Below are positions 53,631-64,000 of a DNA stretch of 64,000 nucleotides, piece by piece. A model generated the notes under the pieces. It saw only the letters and a list, made by a program, of their open reading frames with translations. It made no database searches and was not told the origin of the DNA. The DNA is taken from contig NC_079876.1 of the NCBI RefSeq assembly GCF_029227915.1, positions 27,685,828 to 27,749,827 of the forward strand, given 5' to 3'. Source of the DNA: Hydractinia symbiolongicarpus. Taxonomy: Eukaryota; Cnidaria; Hydrozoa; Anthoathecata; Hydractiniidae. Every line of letters begins with the position of its first letter. Within the stretch, counting starts at the first letter, position 1. The position numbers and the translations under genes are program-made.

Positions 53631-53709
53631 AGCAAGGGGGTATGACTTGCTTAGTTCCCCTTTTACAGGTTCCTACATGTTTTGTCTTTGAGTGTGATTA
53701 CCCCAGTTA
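53631..53709 (+). ncRNA. Retroelement RNA module A (copy A9, damaged)
   Basis: AGCAAGGGGG with the expanded arm of copy A8 (TTCCCCTTTTACAGGTTCC), then TTTGAGTGTGATTACCCCAG; the GTAACGA hairpin has been deleted. Confidence 0.6.
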
Positions 53710-53756
53710 ACCCTTATTTTATATGCCGATAGATTGCACGGATTTAAAAACATTTT

Positions 53757-53890
53757 ATGACAGAAGAGGATTCCAGGGCCTCCTGATTACCACTTAGTGA
53801 CCTCGGATTAGAGGTGCCCCTCCTGAAATCCCTTGGATGCGGATTTGGGCCGAAACTGTTTGGTGCCAAGGTTGGTATTGTGCAATCTTT
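53757..53890 (+). ncRNA. Retroelement RNA module B (copy B4)
   Basis: CCAGGG/CCCTTGG outer stem, hairpin CAC-TTA-GTG, hairpin ACCTC-GGATTA-GAGGT, and a second domain CCTTGG/CCAAGG around TTTGGGCCGAAAC. Confidence 0.65.
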
Positions 53891-54720
53891 TGTTGTGTGT
53901 GTGCGTGTTCAGTTTGCTTGACCGTTTTATAGGGAAAAAATACAAGAAAATTATCAAACTTTCAAAACTTGATATAGCGACTATGGCCCACCTCTAAGAA
54001 ACCATTTTTATAAGAACACGAAGCCATGTTTTGTTTGTTTGTTTACATAAGAAACACAAGAAAATTATTAAAAGTTTGTCTCATGAACAATCAAAGGCTT
54101 GCACCTAGTCTTTAAACTTAGAGACATACTTTGACAAAATATGTATGGACTTTTTATTTGGCCTTTATTTATTCGTACTATGTAAAAACCGGAAAATATG
54201 TTAAAGAAGAACTAATGGTTGATAACAATTTGAGCTTAAAATGTTCATTATGGTGTGATTATGTCTACTGTGATTGTTTGTAAGTAATTTTATTCATCAT
54301 GTTTTGGAATAAATGTCTTTTGCAGTGAACATATTTCGAAGTATGTTTTTCTGTCCAATGGACAAACGATACTTTGGAAAGTGACAGTTAAAAATCGATT
54401 AATACTACTGATGTTTAAATGTTAACCAGTTATAAGGTCTATTTTCTACTTTCAAAAACACGTAGGTCAAAAGCTAATGACATTTATTATTCTGTGTGGG
54501 GACAAATAAGTTTTGCTGTTGGATGGATTCGCTAGAATTTCTCATTTCTTAATTTCAAACATTATCTTCGTTTCTATCGAAATGGAGGTGAAAGAAATAA
54601 CTAATTAGGTTTTTTAAGTTATTTTATTATATTTGGAAGAATTTTATAAATAATTATTTTACGTATCGATAAATGAGCAAAACTAATGATCAGAAGTATA
54701 AATGGAATAAACCTGTCGGA
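53891..54720. other. No gene recognised
   Basis: AT-rich; no motif-bearing frame. Confidence 0.5.
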
Positions 54721-54723
54721 TGG

Positions 54724-55080
54724 ATCTGTCGGATGGACACTTTTGATACAAAGAATTCGACCTTTGAAAAATAACAAACTTCTACTTGAATACCCTAACT
54801 GACCATGACTAGATTTCAAAATTCCAAGCAGCTGATGTATTACTTTTACACTTTTCTTTAAATTCATCGAAAATGAACCTGTCCTTCCGACAGATTTATC
54901 GGTTCAACTAGTCTTTTTCGAAAGTAATCTTGAAGGATAATATTAATAGTATGGCCAAAAACGAATAGGTATTCAAAACCTAAGGATTTAGACTCTTACA
55001 TAGAATGGATTGAGCTTGGTAAAAATAACGTACAAAGAAACTATATGCTTGACTAAAAAATAAAAGTCCATCCGACAGAT
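54724..55080. mobile_element. MITE-like element with 15-bp TIRs
   Basis: ATCTGTCGGATGGAC (54724-54738) and its exact inverted copy (55066-55080) bracket 357 bp of noncoding AT-rich DNA. Partial inner copies of the motif occur at 54713-54723 and about 54880-54895. No clear target duplication. Confidence 0.4.
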
Positions 55081-55152
55081 TTACTGAAATATCAAAACTA
55101 AATGATTATCTAATAAAAAATCCTATTTTTTAAAACAGTACTCGTGAAACCA

Positions 55153-55997
55153 TTAAAGGCAATCTGAACACTTCACCCAATCTTCTGTTTCACCATTTTG
55201 GTTGTAAACAGTGGCACAACCTGCACATGTGTTTTTCATGAGGAAAAGTGAGTTATATTCCTTTTCAGTATGACCACATGCATTTGTTTTGTGATACGCT
55301 TTCGTCAGGAATGGAGTATCATTACTCGAAAGATAACAGAAATCAAGCATCATTTCACCAAAAAAACTTATATCTCGTGACCACTTGTGTACTTTCAACG
55401 TGTCAGGGATTTTAGGTGCTGATTCGATATCATCAGGCTTATCCATGAGCTCCGTTTGGAACAATGAAGTAATCGACGAAACTAGCTTGTTGGCCGCGTC
55501 ACAAACTTTTTTGGCAGAAATAACTAAAGTCTTTCCAGAATTAACATTCCGATAGACCACATTCTTGATTGTTCCACCTATTCCATCCATTGAACCTTTC
55601 CCGTGATGGGCCTCATTGAAATGCCATTGCATGTTTAAGTTGGTTTTTTAATTTGCCAGAATTTTGAAAACAAATCGCGAACGATATCGAGCCGCGCAAC
55701 CGTCACTCCAAAAAATTGCGTTTTTTAAAGCGATCGATTTTCCACCTCTTCGCCCAGCATATTGATGCAAGACATTGATGCAATTCTTGAATGATCACTA
55801 TATTCACTGATAATAGTCATAGGTCTTTTCACAATCTTATCCAACCCATTTATTTTGTAAAACATACTAGTAGTAAAGATACTGAAGGAGTTTTGTCCGT
55901 AGTAGGCACTTTGGATTTCATCCTGTGGTTTATTTTTGTAACTTTCGCTGTAATCAACATGAAAGAGGGCGGTATGAAAAACAAGATTCTCCTTCAC
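55153..55997 (-). pseudogene. Transposon-associated protein (HHGKGSMDGIGG type), two fragments
   Basis: Fragment 1 (55997-55725) reads VDYSESYKNKPQDEIQSAYY and SEYSDHSRIASMSCINMLGE. Fragment 2 (55632-55153) reads WHFNEAHHGKGSMDGIGGTI, KNVVYRNVNSGKTLV, CDAANKLVSSI, PDTLKVHK, then a Cys-rich end CGHTEKEYN, CAGCATVYNQ, WVKCSDC. The family, as I recall it, occurs in many cnidarian and arthropod genomes as an unclassified transposase-like protein. The central segment between the fragments (about 55640-55720) is deleted and the frame changes there. Confidence 0.55.
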
Positions 55998-56091
55998 TTT
56001 CGACTAGGCGGCAGATTAGTATAATTTAAAACAAGAAATTGTATTGGTACAGAGGGCAATTTTAATTAAATCAAAACAATTTCTCTCCTCA

Positions 56092-56335
56092 GAACATTAT
56101 TCGAAAAAAATTCGATTGTTTGATTATATTCAAAAACAATTGTTTTATCTTGTCTTAGAAAATCAAAATACCACTTAAAGGGGAAATAACCCAAAAAGTA
56201 TTCAGGAGAGTCCCTTTACTGCAAAAACATTCAACAACAATTCGATTGTTCAATTATTCGAAAACAATACTTTTTATTGAAAATCAAAACATTAAGGGGA
56301 AATCCCCCGATAGTATTCGGGAAAATCCCTTTATA
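56092..56335 (+). repeat. Two imperfect direct repeats with GGGGAAAT...GGGAAAATCCC
   Basis: About 110-120 bp occurs twice (around 56092-56215 and 56225-56335) with shared TTCGATTGTT, ATTCGAAAACAAT, GGGGAAAT and AGTATTCGGG motifs. Confidence 0.5.
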
Positions 56336-57272
56336 GGCATCTTTTGATTGGCTATGTATTCAATTGTCTTAAATAGTCTTCAAAAGATTTTGTAGGTAGC
56401 TAGCTTGTTACATCATAATTCGTGCTCATAAAAGAAGAAGTTTGGAACTAAGGTAGCTAGCTATAAATAATTTAAAAAAAAGAATAAAAACATAAGTCAT
56501 AGGTTTAGAGCTAGCCAGGGGATGGTGGGGAGAGAAGGACTGGGAGGCTAACATTAGCTAGCTAACAGTAGCTAAGACACCCAGTTAAATATACTTAAAC
56601 TGGGAACACTTAGCTGAAACTAAAGCTAACTATTTATGCTTAGTAAAACACATATAAAAAAGAAACATTAGTAATGTAAAAATAATAACATTACAGTGAG
56701 TGCACCAGACCAAAGTTTTTCGTTTGTTAGTCAGCTAACAGCTTTATGTAAAATTTTAAATTTTAAATTTTAAGACAAATACATTAGTTATGCGCCAGGG
56801 CATACATTAATTATGCAACAAAATGTAAACAAAAATGGCTACTTTAAGAATTTGAGGCTTTTAGGTGGTTTTTGCTGAAAGGGAGCCAACTTGCTCCAAC
56901 GACATAAAAACCAAACATCTAAGAATATCAAAGTTCTTACTATTTGTGATTTACTTTACATCTAGCTCCACTTCTCACTTCCAACTTAACTTTTCCTACT
57001 TTTTCACTTGGACTTTTTTCTTTTTAAATATGCTTTTTAAAACACTCTTTTTAATTTTTTAAAGATAAAGGGATCATTCGTTTGTGTTTCTTTTTGGTGG
57101 CGAGAGGACACCATCTTTCGAAAGTTAGCTGTTTAATTTATTTCAGCAAATCAAATTGAGTCGTTTTCATAACGTGATATAAACAAAGTAAACCCGCTAG
57201 CAAAATAGCCATAATTTTTTCGGCGACATCAAAGGGAAATAACGATATCCTCTATGACCGTCACAAACATGC
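56336..57272. other. No gene recognised
   Basis: AT-rich with GCTAGCTA motifs; short frames only. Confidence 0.5.
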
Positions 57273-58022
57273 CGTATTATTATATAGGACTAGTCGATAA
57301 AGCCCGTCGATAAAGCTCGTCACTTAGGCAGATGGACAATGGACAAATGGAGTTTTTAGATGTTTCGCTTACGTCAGCAGTATAGATCAAAAAAAATTTA
57401 CAAAGTTTTAGTTTTTTCTTTCTCTGTAATGTGTAGAAGTTGAATCGCTGATCGAATAATGTATAGGATCATATGTTTTCGAGGAACGCCCAAGGAGATA
57501 TAATGGTCTAAAAATTTTGCTAACATCAGCATTGCCCCGTCAAAACCCATAAGAATTTTTTTAGGAACTTTTATACCTGTTGCCTTCATCGTATAGATTT
57601 TGAAAGCTGATCAAGAAAATGTATAGGATCATGTATCTTTGACAAACGGTTGCAAAGATATTGGGATTTTTTTAGGTTTTTGATGACGTCATCAACTCGT
57701 CTATTCCGAAACGGATTCGGGGACCCAGGTTTAGGAAACTTACCCAAATTGGTCCCCGGTGGTCCCTAGTTACCCACGCGGTGAAAAATCATTGACGTCA
57801 CCACTTCGTTTCCAAGTAATTTGGCCTCAAAGTTTTAGGTGCACTGTAATGGATTCACCTTATGTTAATATACTTCCCTTTGACGTTAATATTATTTACT
57901 GTTAAAGTTTGGTAAATTACAGAACCATTTTATGGGTGATGTTTTACAGACTTTATCAAAGAAAATAGTGAAGGAAAGTCACATACAGACAGACGGAACT
58001 GGTGTATTATTATAGAGACTAG
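57273..58022 (+). repeat. Repeat-like segment bounded by GTATTATTATA..ACTAGT
   Basis: Nearly identical 20-bp motifs in direct orientation (57273-57293, 58003-58022) bound about 750 bp. The interior has two related stretches around GTATAGGATCAT (57460 and 57625), paired GTCGATAAAGC motifs, GACGTCA sites, and a GGGGACC/GGTCCCC inverted pair at 57719-57760. Probably a noncoding dispersed repeat. Confidence 0.35.
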
Positions 58023-60639
58023 TAGTTGTCAGTCTATACATAATAATGATAGTTATCTTCAACCGTTTCCAAGTTATAAGTACATTTGAAAGGCTTCGTT
58101 AATTTAAATTAAGTTATAGAAAATTAAAGTCTTTGACGTTGTAACGTTTAATTTGTCGATTACCATTTAAAAGACATATTTTTAGCAACTGAAAAGAAAA
58201 ATGAGCATATCCAATATGCCTTTCACAGACTCATCGTATTAAGCATTGACATTGAAAAAAATAGTGAACAACTTACCCCCAATAAATCTGTGACGCATAA
58301 GAGGCCATGCCCCGACTTTCAGTTTGTGATTTATCTCTATAAGCCACTTAACGAAGCGCGCAACGGGAAAGCAAGTCACGGAGCATTATGCTTCAACCTT
58401 AAAATGAAAAAAGATATTGTTAAAAAGATAAAGAAAAATATTCTGTTGAACAAAAGCAAATATTAGTCAGTCAAAAATATACCAAAATATGAGCTAAGTA
58501 AGGTTATGACGGAAGATTGCAACTTGAAATCTCTTTGAGTATGATTAGACGATTAGTATATGGACAACATGAGAATATAGAGCTACATTCCTACACGAAA
58601 TATTTGCATCAGTTTTAGCTTACGCATTCTGAATATTACAATTTTTTGGCAATAACATTTATATTCACATCAGACGTCAGTTTCTTTTGTAACGCCTATA
58701 TAAATAAATAATAATCAGCAGAGATTTTAATCACAAAAGAAAAGTGAAGAAGTTCTAGTTGCTAAAATAAGTTTAGCAAAAATTTCTTCCCGAAGGTATA
58801 ATACTTTGACACAGTAAATAAAAACATGTTCGGGTATGATAATGTATATTTCTTAACACACATATATTTGAGTTTCTTAACATCGCGCCTTCTCTAAACA
58901 ATGCTTTAGTTAGTTTGTGCTCATTACATTCTTTTTTTTAAAGTACGCGGTTCATTAATATCAACCGCTTAATGAAGAAACTAATCTATATTTAATACCA
59001 TTATTTGATTTGTAAAAACTGCTGGGATGCTAACCTATTTCAAAACTACCCTCAGCGCTCAGAACGAAAATTCCATAAAATGTCCAACTAATGAAACAAT
59101 TTAATTAAAGTAAAAATAAATAGCTATTAAGTAAAAATAAATAAGTAATTAAATAAATAAATATTATATATAATTTAATGCATGTGTATGGTGCATTTAA
59201 TGTATTTTGCATTGGCGTGTGTATGCTTTTGATTGTTTTTATTTTTTTGTATTTTTTTAACTTTTTTTTGACTTTCGCCATTTAAAGTTGAAACGAATTT
59301 CTTGACCGAGGGCCAAAATTCTCCTTCCTAAATTTGATATATGCATCATACGTCAATTCTAAATAGTAAAATAAAGTTAAAAGTGTAAGGAAGTTAAGGT
59401 ACTGAAAAATACTGTGTATAACTATACCTTTTTTGGTACATATATCGTTACCTAAGTAATAAGCGAAATTATATATGTTTTATAAAATTGATATTTGTAC
59501 GGTTAATTTTAACATAGTTGTGAAAATAATGTAACATTCCAATAAACTTTTCCCAATAAAATATTACCTTTGATAAAGAAAAATATTAGGGTAGTGATGA
59601 AAGTAAGATCACGGTTGAAGAGAAATGTGACATACCTTCTATTTTCACTTTGTGCGTTTGTTTGTTCTTGAGAAAAAACATTTGAAAATAATAGCCTAGA
59701 TTTATTTTGTATTGGCATATTTTTCCTGTGTATTATTATAACTATTAACCATAATACGCACCTGGTTTCCTATTTGGAGATTTTAATAGTTCAATGTCAT
59801 TAACAACATCCATTTATGTTATATATTGTCTGAAAAATATGTGTCAAAGTAAATATAAACCAAAAGTCCAAGCGACAAATTAATTATAAAACGATTTGCA
59901 TGTTAGGTAGAAATTCAACGAAGCTTTAGTCGTTTAAATTGAAGTTAAAAAAAGTGTGGCCTAAAAATATAAATTTACTTTTTAATTTATTTTTTTCTTA
60001 ATAGATTATGTTTATCGGTTTCAAAAAATTTAATTGATCTTTTGCTAAGTCAATACTAACAATTTTAAAGTTTTAAGAACAGAAAAAAGTAAAAAGCGAT
60101 GCATTAATTTTAACATTTACATTTTTTAAATTGTTATTCTTGACGTAAAAAAAATTTTCCACTTTTAAAAATTAGGACCCAAATGTTCTACGCTAACTCT
60201 AAATTTATCTTGTATTATGCCTCTAACAATTTCGACCTAACATGCTAATCACTTAACGAAGTGCACCACGTAAAGGTAAGCCATAGGACTTTACACTTCA
60301 CCTAAAAGAAAAGAGATGCATGTCTGACACAAAATAGTAAACACGTAAATGAACTTTCAACATGCAATTGTAAATACCCACAAAGAGTATATCGACAGCC
60401 GGATACCTGACACGTCCATATACACGTATGTGACGGAAATGCACCCTACGTCAGTATTATTGAACACTGATACGTAGTATTTAACAATGTTTAAGAAACA
60501 GTATTATACAACTACGAAGGTGCATAACTACTCTTATGTTGTATAACAGTAAGGCCATGCCAGCGTCAGAGGTTACCTGGCCATATGCTTTCTATAGAGG
60601 TAGAGAATTACGTAAGAACTTGTCGGTAAACAATAATTG
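58023..60639. other. No gene recognised
   Basis: Long AT-rich stretch without a motif-bearing frame. The part nearest the Helitron gene (60400-60640) may hold its 3' end, but no clear CTRR end with a terminal hairpin could be fixed by eye. Confidence 0.5.
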
Positions 60640-63345
60640 AGTATAATATTTCTCATTAAAAAATCCTTGCCAGGATGAGATAACAACACTTACTCGAACA
60701 TCACCAAATGCCCTTGCTCTAGAAAAAGCAACATGTACAGCTGATGATGAAAAAAACTTGGCCTCTGCAGCAATATTCCAACCTTTTCAAAGGTTTTACC
60801 TTGTGCCTTGTTTATTTTCATAGCAAAAGACAGCCTTATTGGAAGCTTTCTGCGGCGTAAAACAAAAGGCATATCCGAAGGTGCAAGTTGCACCCTTGGA
60901 ATAAGTACCTCCAATGGCATTGCCAGTGAGTACTTCAGCATCGACAAAGTTGTTGTTAAGACGTCGTATATAAAGTCGAGTTCCATTACATAAACCATTT
61001 TTTATGTTATGTTTCTTAATAACATAGCAATTGCACCAGTTTTTAATTTAAGGCAATGAGGAGTCTACCTGAACGTCTGACACTATTATTGATTCCGATT
61101 ATATTGATTCCGTTCCTTCTCATCATTACACACAACATCATCTGCACTAAAATAAACTTTTTCTTCACCAGGCAACAGCGCTAACACCTGATCATTAATA
61201 ATAAGTGGGCCATCATTTGTGGGTGTTAGAACCACAGATAATGCTACAATTTCTGGTGAAAGATCCCTAAACAAAGTATCAACAATACATTCATTTTGTA
61301 TCACACATTGGGATGGCACTTCAATTGCACCTTGGAAAGGTTCTTGCTCGTGAACAGGTAAAACACCTTTCCCAAGTTGCAGAAGCCATGCAGCAAATTG
61401 TTGTTCTGTTGGCTTTGTTCTCATGTCTCGAATTAATCGAAATTCTTTAACCAAGTGCCATAATGGAAAACTTTTTAAACACATGGCCACATTATCAGTT
61501 GGTTTTCCTTTTCTGACAACAGGCAGTAGCTGTGAAAAATCACTACCTAAAAGAACAACTTTACATCCAAATGGAAGCTCATCATTACAAATATCTTGTA
61601 GAAGACGATCTATTGCATGAAAAGCATGCTTAGGAATCATGGAAGATTCGTCAAGTAAAAAGAGACTCTTTTGTCGTAATTCTTCAGCATAAGCAGAAAC
61701 CGGGGTTATGTTGCATGTACTGTTCTATACAATGGGAACAGGTAACCGAAATAGTCTATGAATGTTGGTACCCTTTTTCAAAAGTGTTGCTGCTATCCCA
61801 GTAAATGTTGCAGTTCCAACTTGAAAACCTCTACATGTAAGTTCAGAAATACGGTAGTTAGAAGGTTTTTCCACTACCACCAGCACCTTTTAAATAAAAC
61901 AGGCGGTAGTTTTGGGCTGCATTGTTAGCAACATTTACAACAGCTTTTATTACTGCATTAGCCAGTGCAGTCTGTTCGACTGTAAGTTGAGCCCTTAGTT
62001 GAGAAGCTCTTTCAGCCTCCATAGCGACATCAATGTGTTCAGCTGGGGGTTTTTCATCTAAATGAGAAAGATTTAAATCTTTTAGAGATTTACCAAATTG
62101 CCTAAGTACAGAATGAATATCTTGAAGCACCCGGTACTCAGCTTGATCCTCATTCATTTGGCGTATATAATCTTCAAACATTGCATCGTTGTACCTTGTC
62201 CACAAAGTAAAATGATCTGAAGCTTCACAATAAGTAAGTATCACTGCAAACAGTTGCCTTAATTGTCGAGCCATCTGAAATTTAAGAGCTTTCTGCAAGT
62301 ATTGTTCCATTCGGTATCATCTTGCAGGAGTCCAAGCAATAAACAGGCGTCACGAAATGTTTCAGCAACATTGCCATTGACAGGTCGTAAATCTTCAAAA
62401 GAAGTTCACTGGGTGTATGCAATAGCAACATATATAAATAAAAAAGCTTACCTGCGTGAGGACTTACACCTTCTGGACACAATTTTACAATAAACGCGTT
62501 GTCTTGGCTTCCAAACTTTGTTCTTACACAAACAAAATGAAGAGGAATATTTGGGTACATATTTTAGCGAGCATCATGATTTTTTGCATTTAACACAAAC
62601 CAAGGATGTTAATTTTGTAGCCTGATCTGCAGCTCTGTCCAGAGCCTCTTCAGCCTGTTCTTGCTGAAAATAAACAATATGGTTATTTGGCAAGTGCACT
62701 GGCAATCTATGGACAACATGAAATTGTTGGTGCATGTTTAATTCAAAAATACGCCATACTGCTTCCGGTGCACTGACATACTGTGCATCTAAAAATGTCT
62801 GCACCTTGTCATGATCAATACGTTCATTGATCACAATCTTGGCACAATCATGACCTTTATAAATATATTTATAGAGGTATCCAGCGATTATCTATGTCAA
62901 CATTATTAACATTGATATGTATACCATTATCACGACATCTATATAATGGATATCCGTTGCCTTCAGCTAATGTAGATGCTAAGAAGTTCTTTGGAAAACG
63001 TTTTGTGCAAACACCATCTTCCATACATCTGGAATTAGGATTCAGATGTCCACATGCTACATGAATCATACATGATCGTACAATTTGAAACAGCTCAGGG
63101 TGTTCCTGTTGATTAAGAATTTCTGCTGAAATAACACTGTCTATTATCATCTGCATTCCTAAGTTTGTCATTGGGATCTAAATGAATTAACAAATGACAA
63201 TGAGGCAAACCCCTTTTTTGAAATTCTAAAACATACACATGTGTTATAGTCTTACCTAGAACTCCCATTTCAGTAACATCTTTAAGGTTTGAAAACTGGA
63301 AGGAAGAACAACAATACGACGCTCTTTGAAAGCTTATTATAAGTC
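60640..63345 (-). pseudogene. Helitron Rep/helicase (minus strand), truncated and broken
   Basis: Read right to left: Rep HUH motif in HVYVLEFQKRGLPHCHLLIH (about 63245-63190), further Rep sequence (CGHLNPNSRCMEDGVCTKRF; RIDHDKVQTFLDAQY), then a PIF1-type helicase: Walker A LKGAGGSGKTF (about 61890-61860), GTATFTGIAATLLKKG (motif Ia), LLDESSMIPKHAF (Walker B, about 61650), GCKVVLLGSDFSQLLPVV (motif III, G-D-x-x-Q-L), LIPRVQLAPSDMPF and LSFAMKINKAQGKTF (motif V), and VHVAFSRARAFGDV (motif VI). Lesions include a shift after GSGKTF at 61860, a TAG near 61723, and frame changes at 62282, 62570, 62865, 63160 and 61000. The Rep N-terminus is missing where the opposite-strand gene begins. Confidence 0.88.
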
Positions 63346-63399
63346 TTTAGCATTGCCATGAATTAGTCTCAATAATATCTAAACTATGACAGCAATCTT

Positions 63400-64000
63400 A
63401 TGGAAGATGATTTTGAGGACATGGACTACATGGAACGGTGCAGAATTTTAAGCATGAATCCGGTTTTAGGAGCACGCAATTTCCAATATCGCGTGGAGGT
63501 CTTTTTCAAAGAAATTGTTCTTGATGGACCCCTTGGAAAAGTTAAATATCATGTGATTCGAGTTGAATTTCAAGTTAGGGGTAGTCCTCATGTTCATATA
63601 TTTTCATGGATCGTTGGTGCACCAGTGCTAACAAAAAATAATAAAAAAGAATATATAAATGTTATTGATAATGTTATAAGAGCAGATCTTCCAGACCCTG
63701 CTGTAGAACCAGAATTATTTAAAACTGTTAAAATGTTTCAGATTCATTCACTTTCTAAAATTTGTCGAAAGTATAAAAACAGCACATGTCGGTTCAACTT
63801 TGGACATTTCTTTACAGATAGAACAATAGTAGCAGAGCCACTCAATGAAGATATACCTTCTCCACAAAAGGATCATATATTGTCAAAGAGGAAAGAAATT
63901 CTGGAGAAAGTTAAACAATATTTAAATCAGAATCTTCCTAAAAAAAGGAATATATTTGATCCTCAAAGTGATAATTATGATGTTCCAAAAAGTATACCTG
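63400..64000 (+). CDS. Second Helitron-type Rep (partial, runs off the window)
   Basis: Open from ATG at 63400 (MEDDFEDMDYMERC) to the window end, 200 codons with no stop. It contains FQYRVEVFFKEIVLDGPLGK, VIRVEFQVRGSPHVHIFSW (HUH motif H-V-H), NVIDNVIRADLPDPAVEPEL, then MFQIHSLSKICRKYKN, CRFNFGHFFTDRTIVAEPL, and EILEKVKQYLNQNLPKK. This matches the Rep portion of PIF1-like Helitron proteins of a different lineage from the neighbour at 60.6-63.3 kb. The usual upstream N-terminal domain is missing, so the start may be internal and the gene truncated. It is divergent from the first Helitron gene, with about 55-100 bp between them. Lack of lesions suggests it is young. Confidence 0.8.
   Translation, partial: MEDDFEDMDYMERCRILSMNPVLGARNFQYRVEVFFKEIVLDGPLGKVKYHVIRVEFQVRGSPHVHIFSWIVGAPVLTKNNKKEYINVIDNVIRADLPDPAVEPELFKTVKMFQIHSLSKICRKYKNSTCRFNFGHFFTDRTIVAEPLNEDIPSPQKDHILSKRKEILEKVKQYLNQNLPKKRNIFDPQSDNYDVPKSIP

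Overview
This is a eukaryotic, animal-type genomic window. It is AT-rich, has split genes with GT/AG junctions, and is packed with decayed transposable elements. The families present (THAP/YqaJ ISL2EU-type, piggyBac, pogo, Copia, Ty3/Gypsy, Penelope-type hammerhead, Helitrons, HIRAN-like and DZIP3-like HEPN proteins) fit a cnidarian, possibly a hydrozoan. That placement is inference. I see no intact host gene; almost every coding region carries a stop, a frameshift or a truncation.

Layout. 0-3 kb: a broken piggyBac transposase bounded by 62-bp direct repeats. 3-6 kb: no gene. 6.07-15.06 kb: a recent tandem duplication (unit about 4.35 kb) holding G-rich tracts, a 45-bp coding repeat and a DZIP3-like HEPN/coiled-coil region, followed by an unduplicated P-loop segment. 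15.74-20.67 kb: an ISL2EU-type DNA transposon, 87-bp TIRs and AT target duplication, with convergent THAP-DDE and SWIM-YqaJ-PHD genes. 21.6-23.0 kb: Mutator-like transposase remnant. 23.3-25.1 kb: Copia pol remnant. 28-35 kb: a minus-strand Ty3/Gypsy (gag, RT start, integrase) split by plus-strand retroelement pieces. 28-43 kb and 51-54 kb: repeated fragments of a retroelement family that joins an RT C-terminal region and a restriction-endonuclease-like (RLE-like) domain to a ubiquitin-specific protease (USP), with an array of strongly structured 3' RNA modules. 47.7-51.2 kb: two nested pogo-type transposons, each with a HIRAN-like gene at the same place just inside its left end. 51.6-56 kb: fragments of other transposon genes and an SF3-like helicase. 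60.6-64 kb: two head-to-head Helitron-type Rep/helicase genes, the second running off the window.

The two most interesting systems are (1) the USP-encoding retroelement family and its covarying 3' RNA modules, called A, B, B', C and D here, seen in up to nine copies; and (2) the HIRAN-like cargo gene shared by two different pogo-type elements. Both rest on patterns read directly from the sequence. Family names come from motif recognition without database searches, and all RNA folds are hand-drawn.
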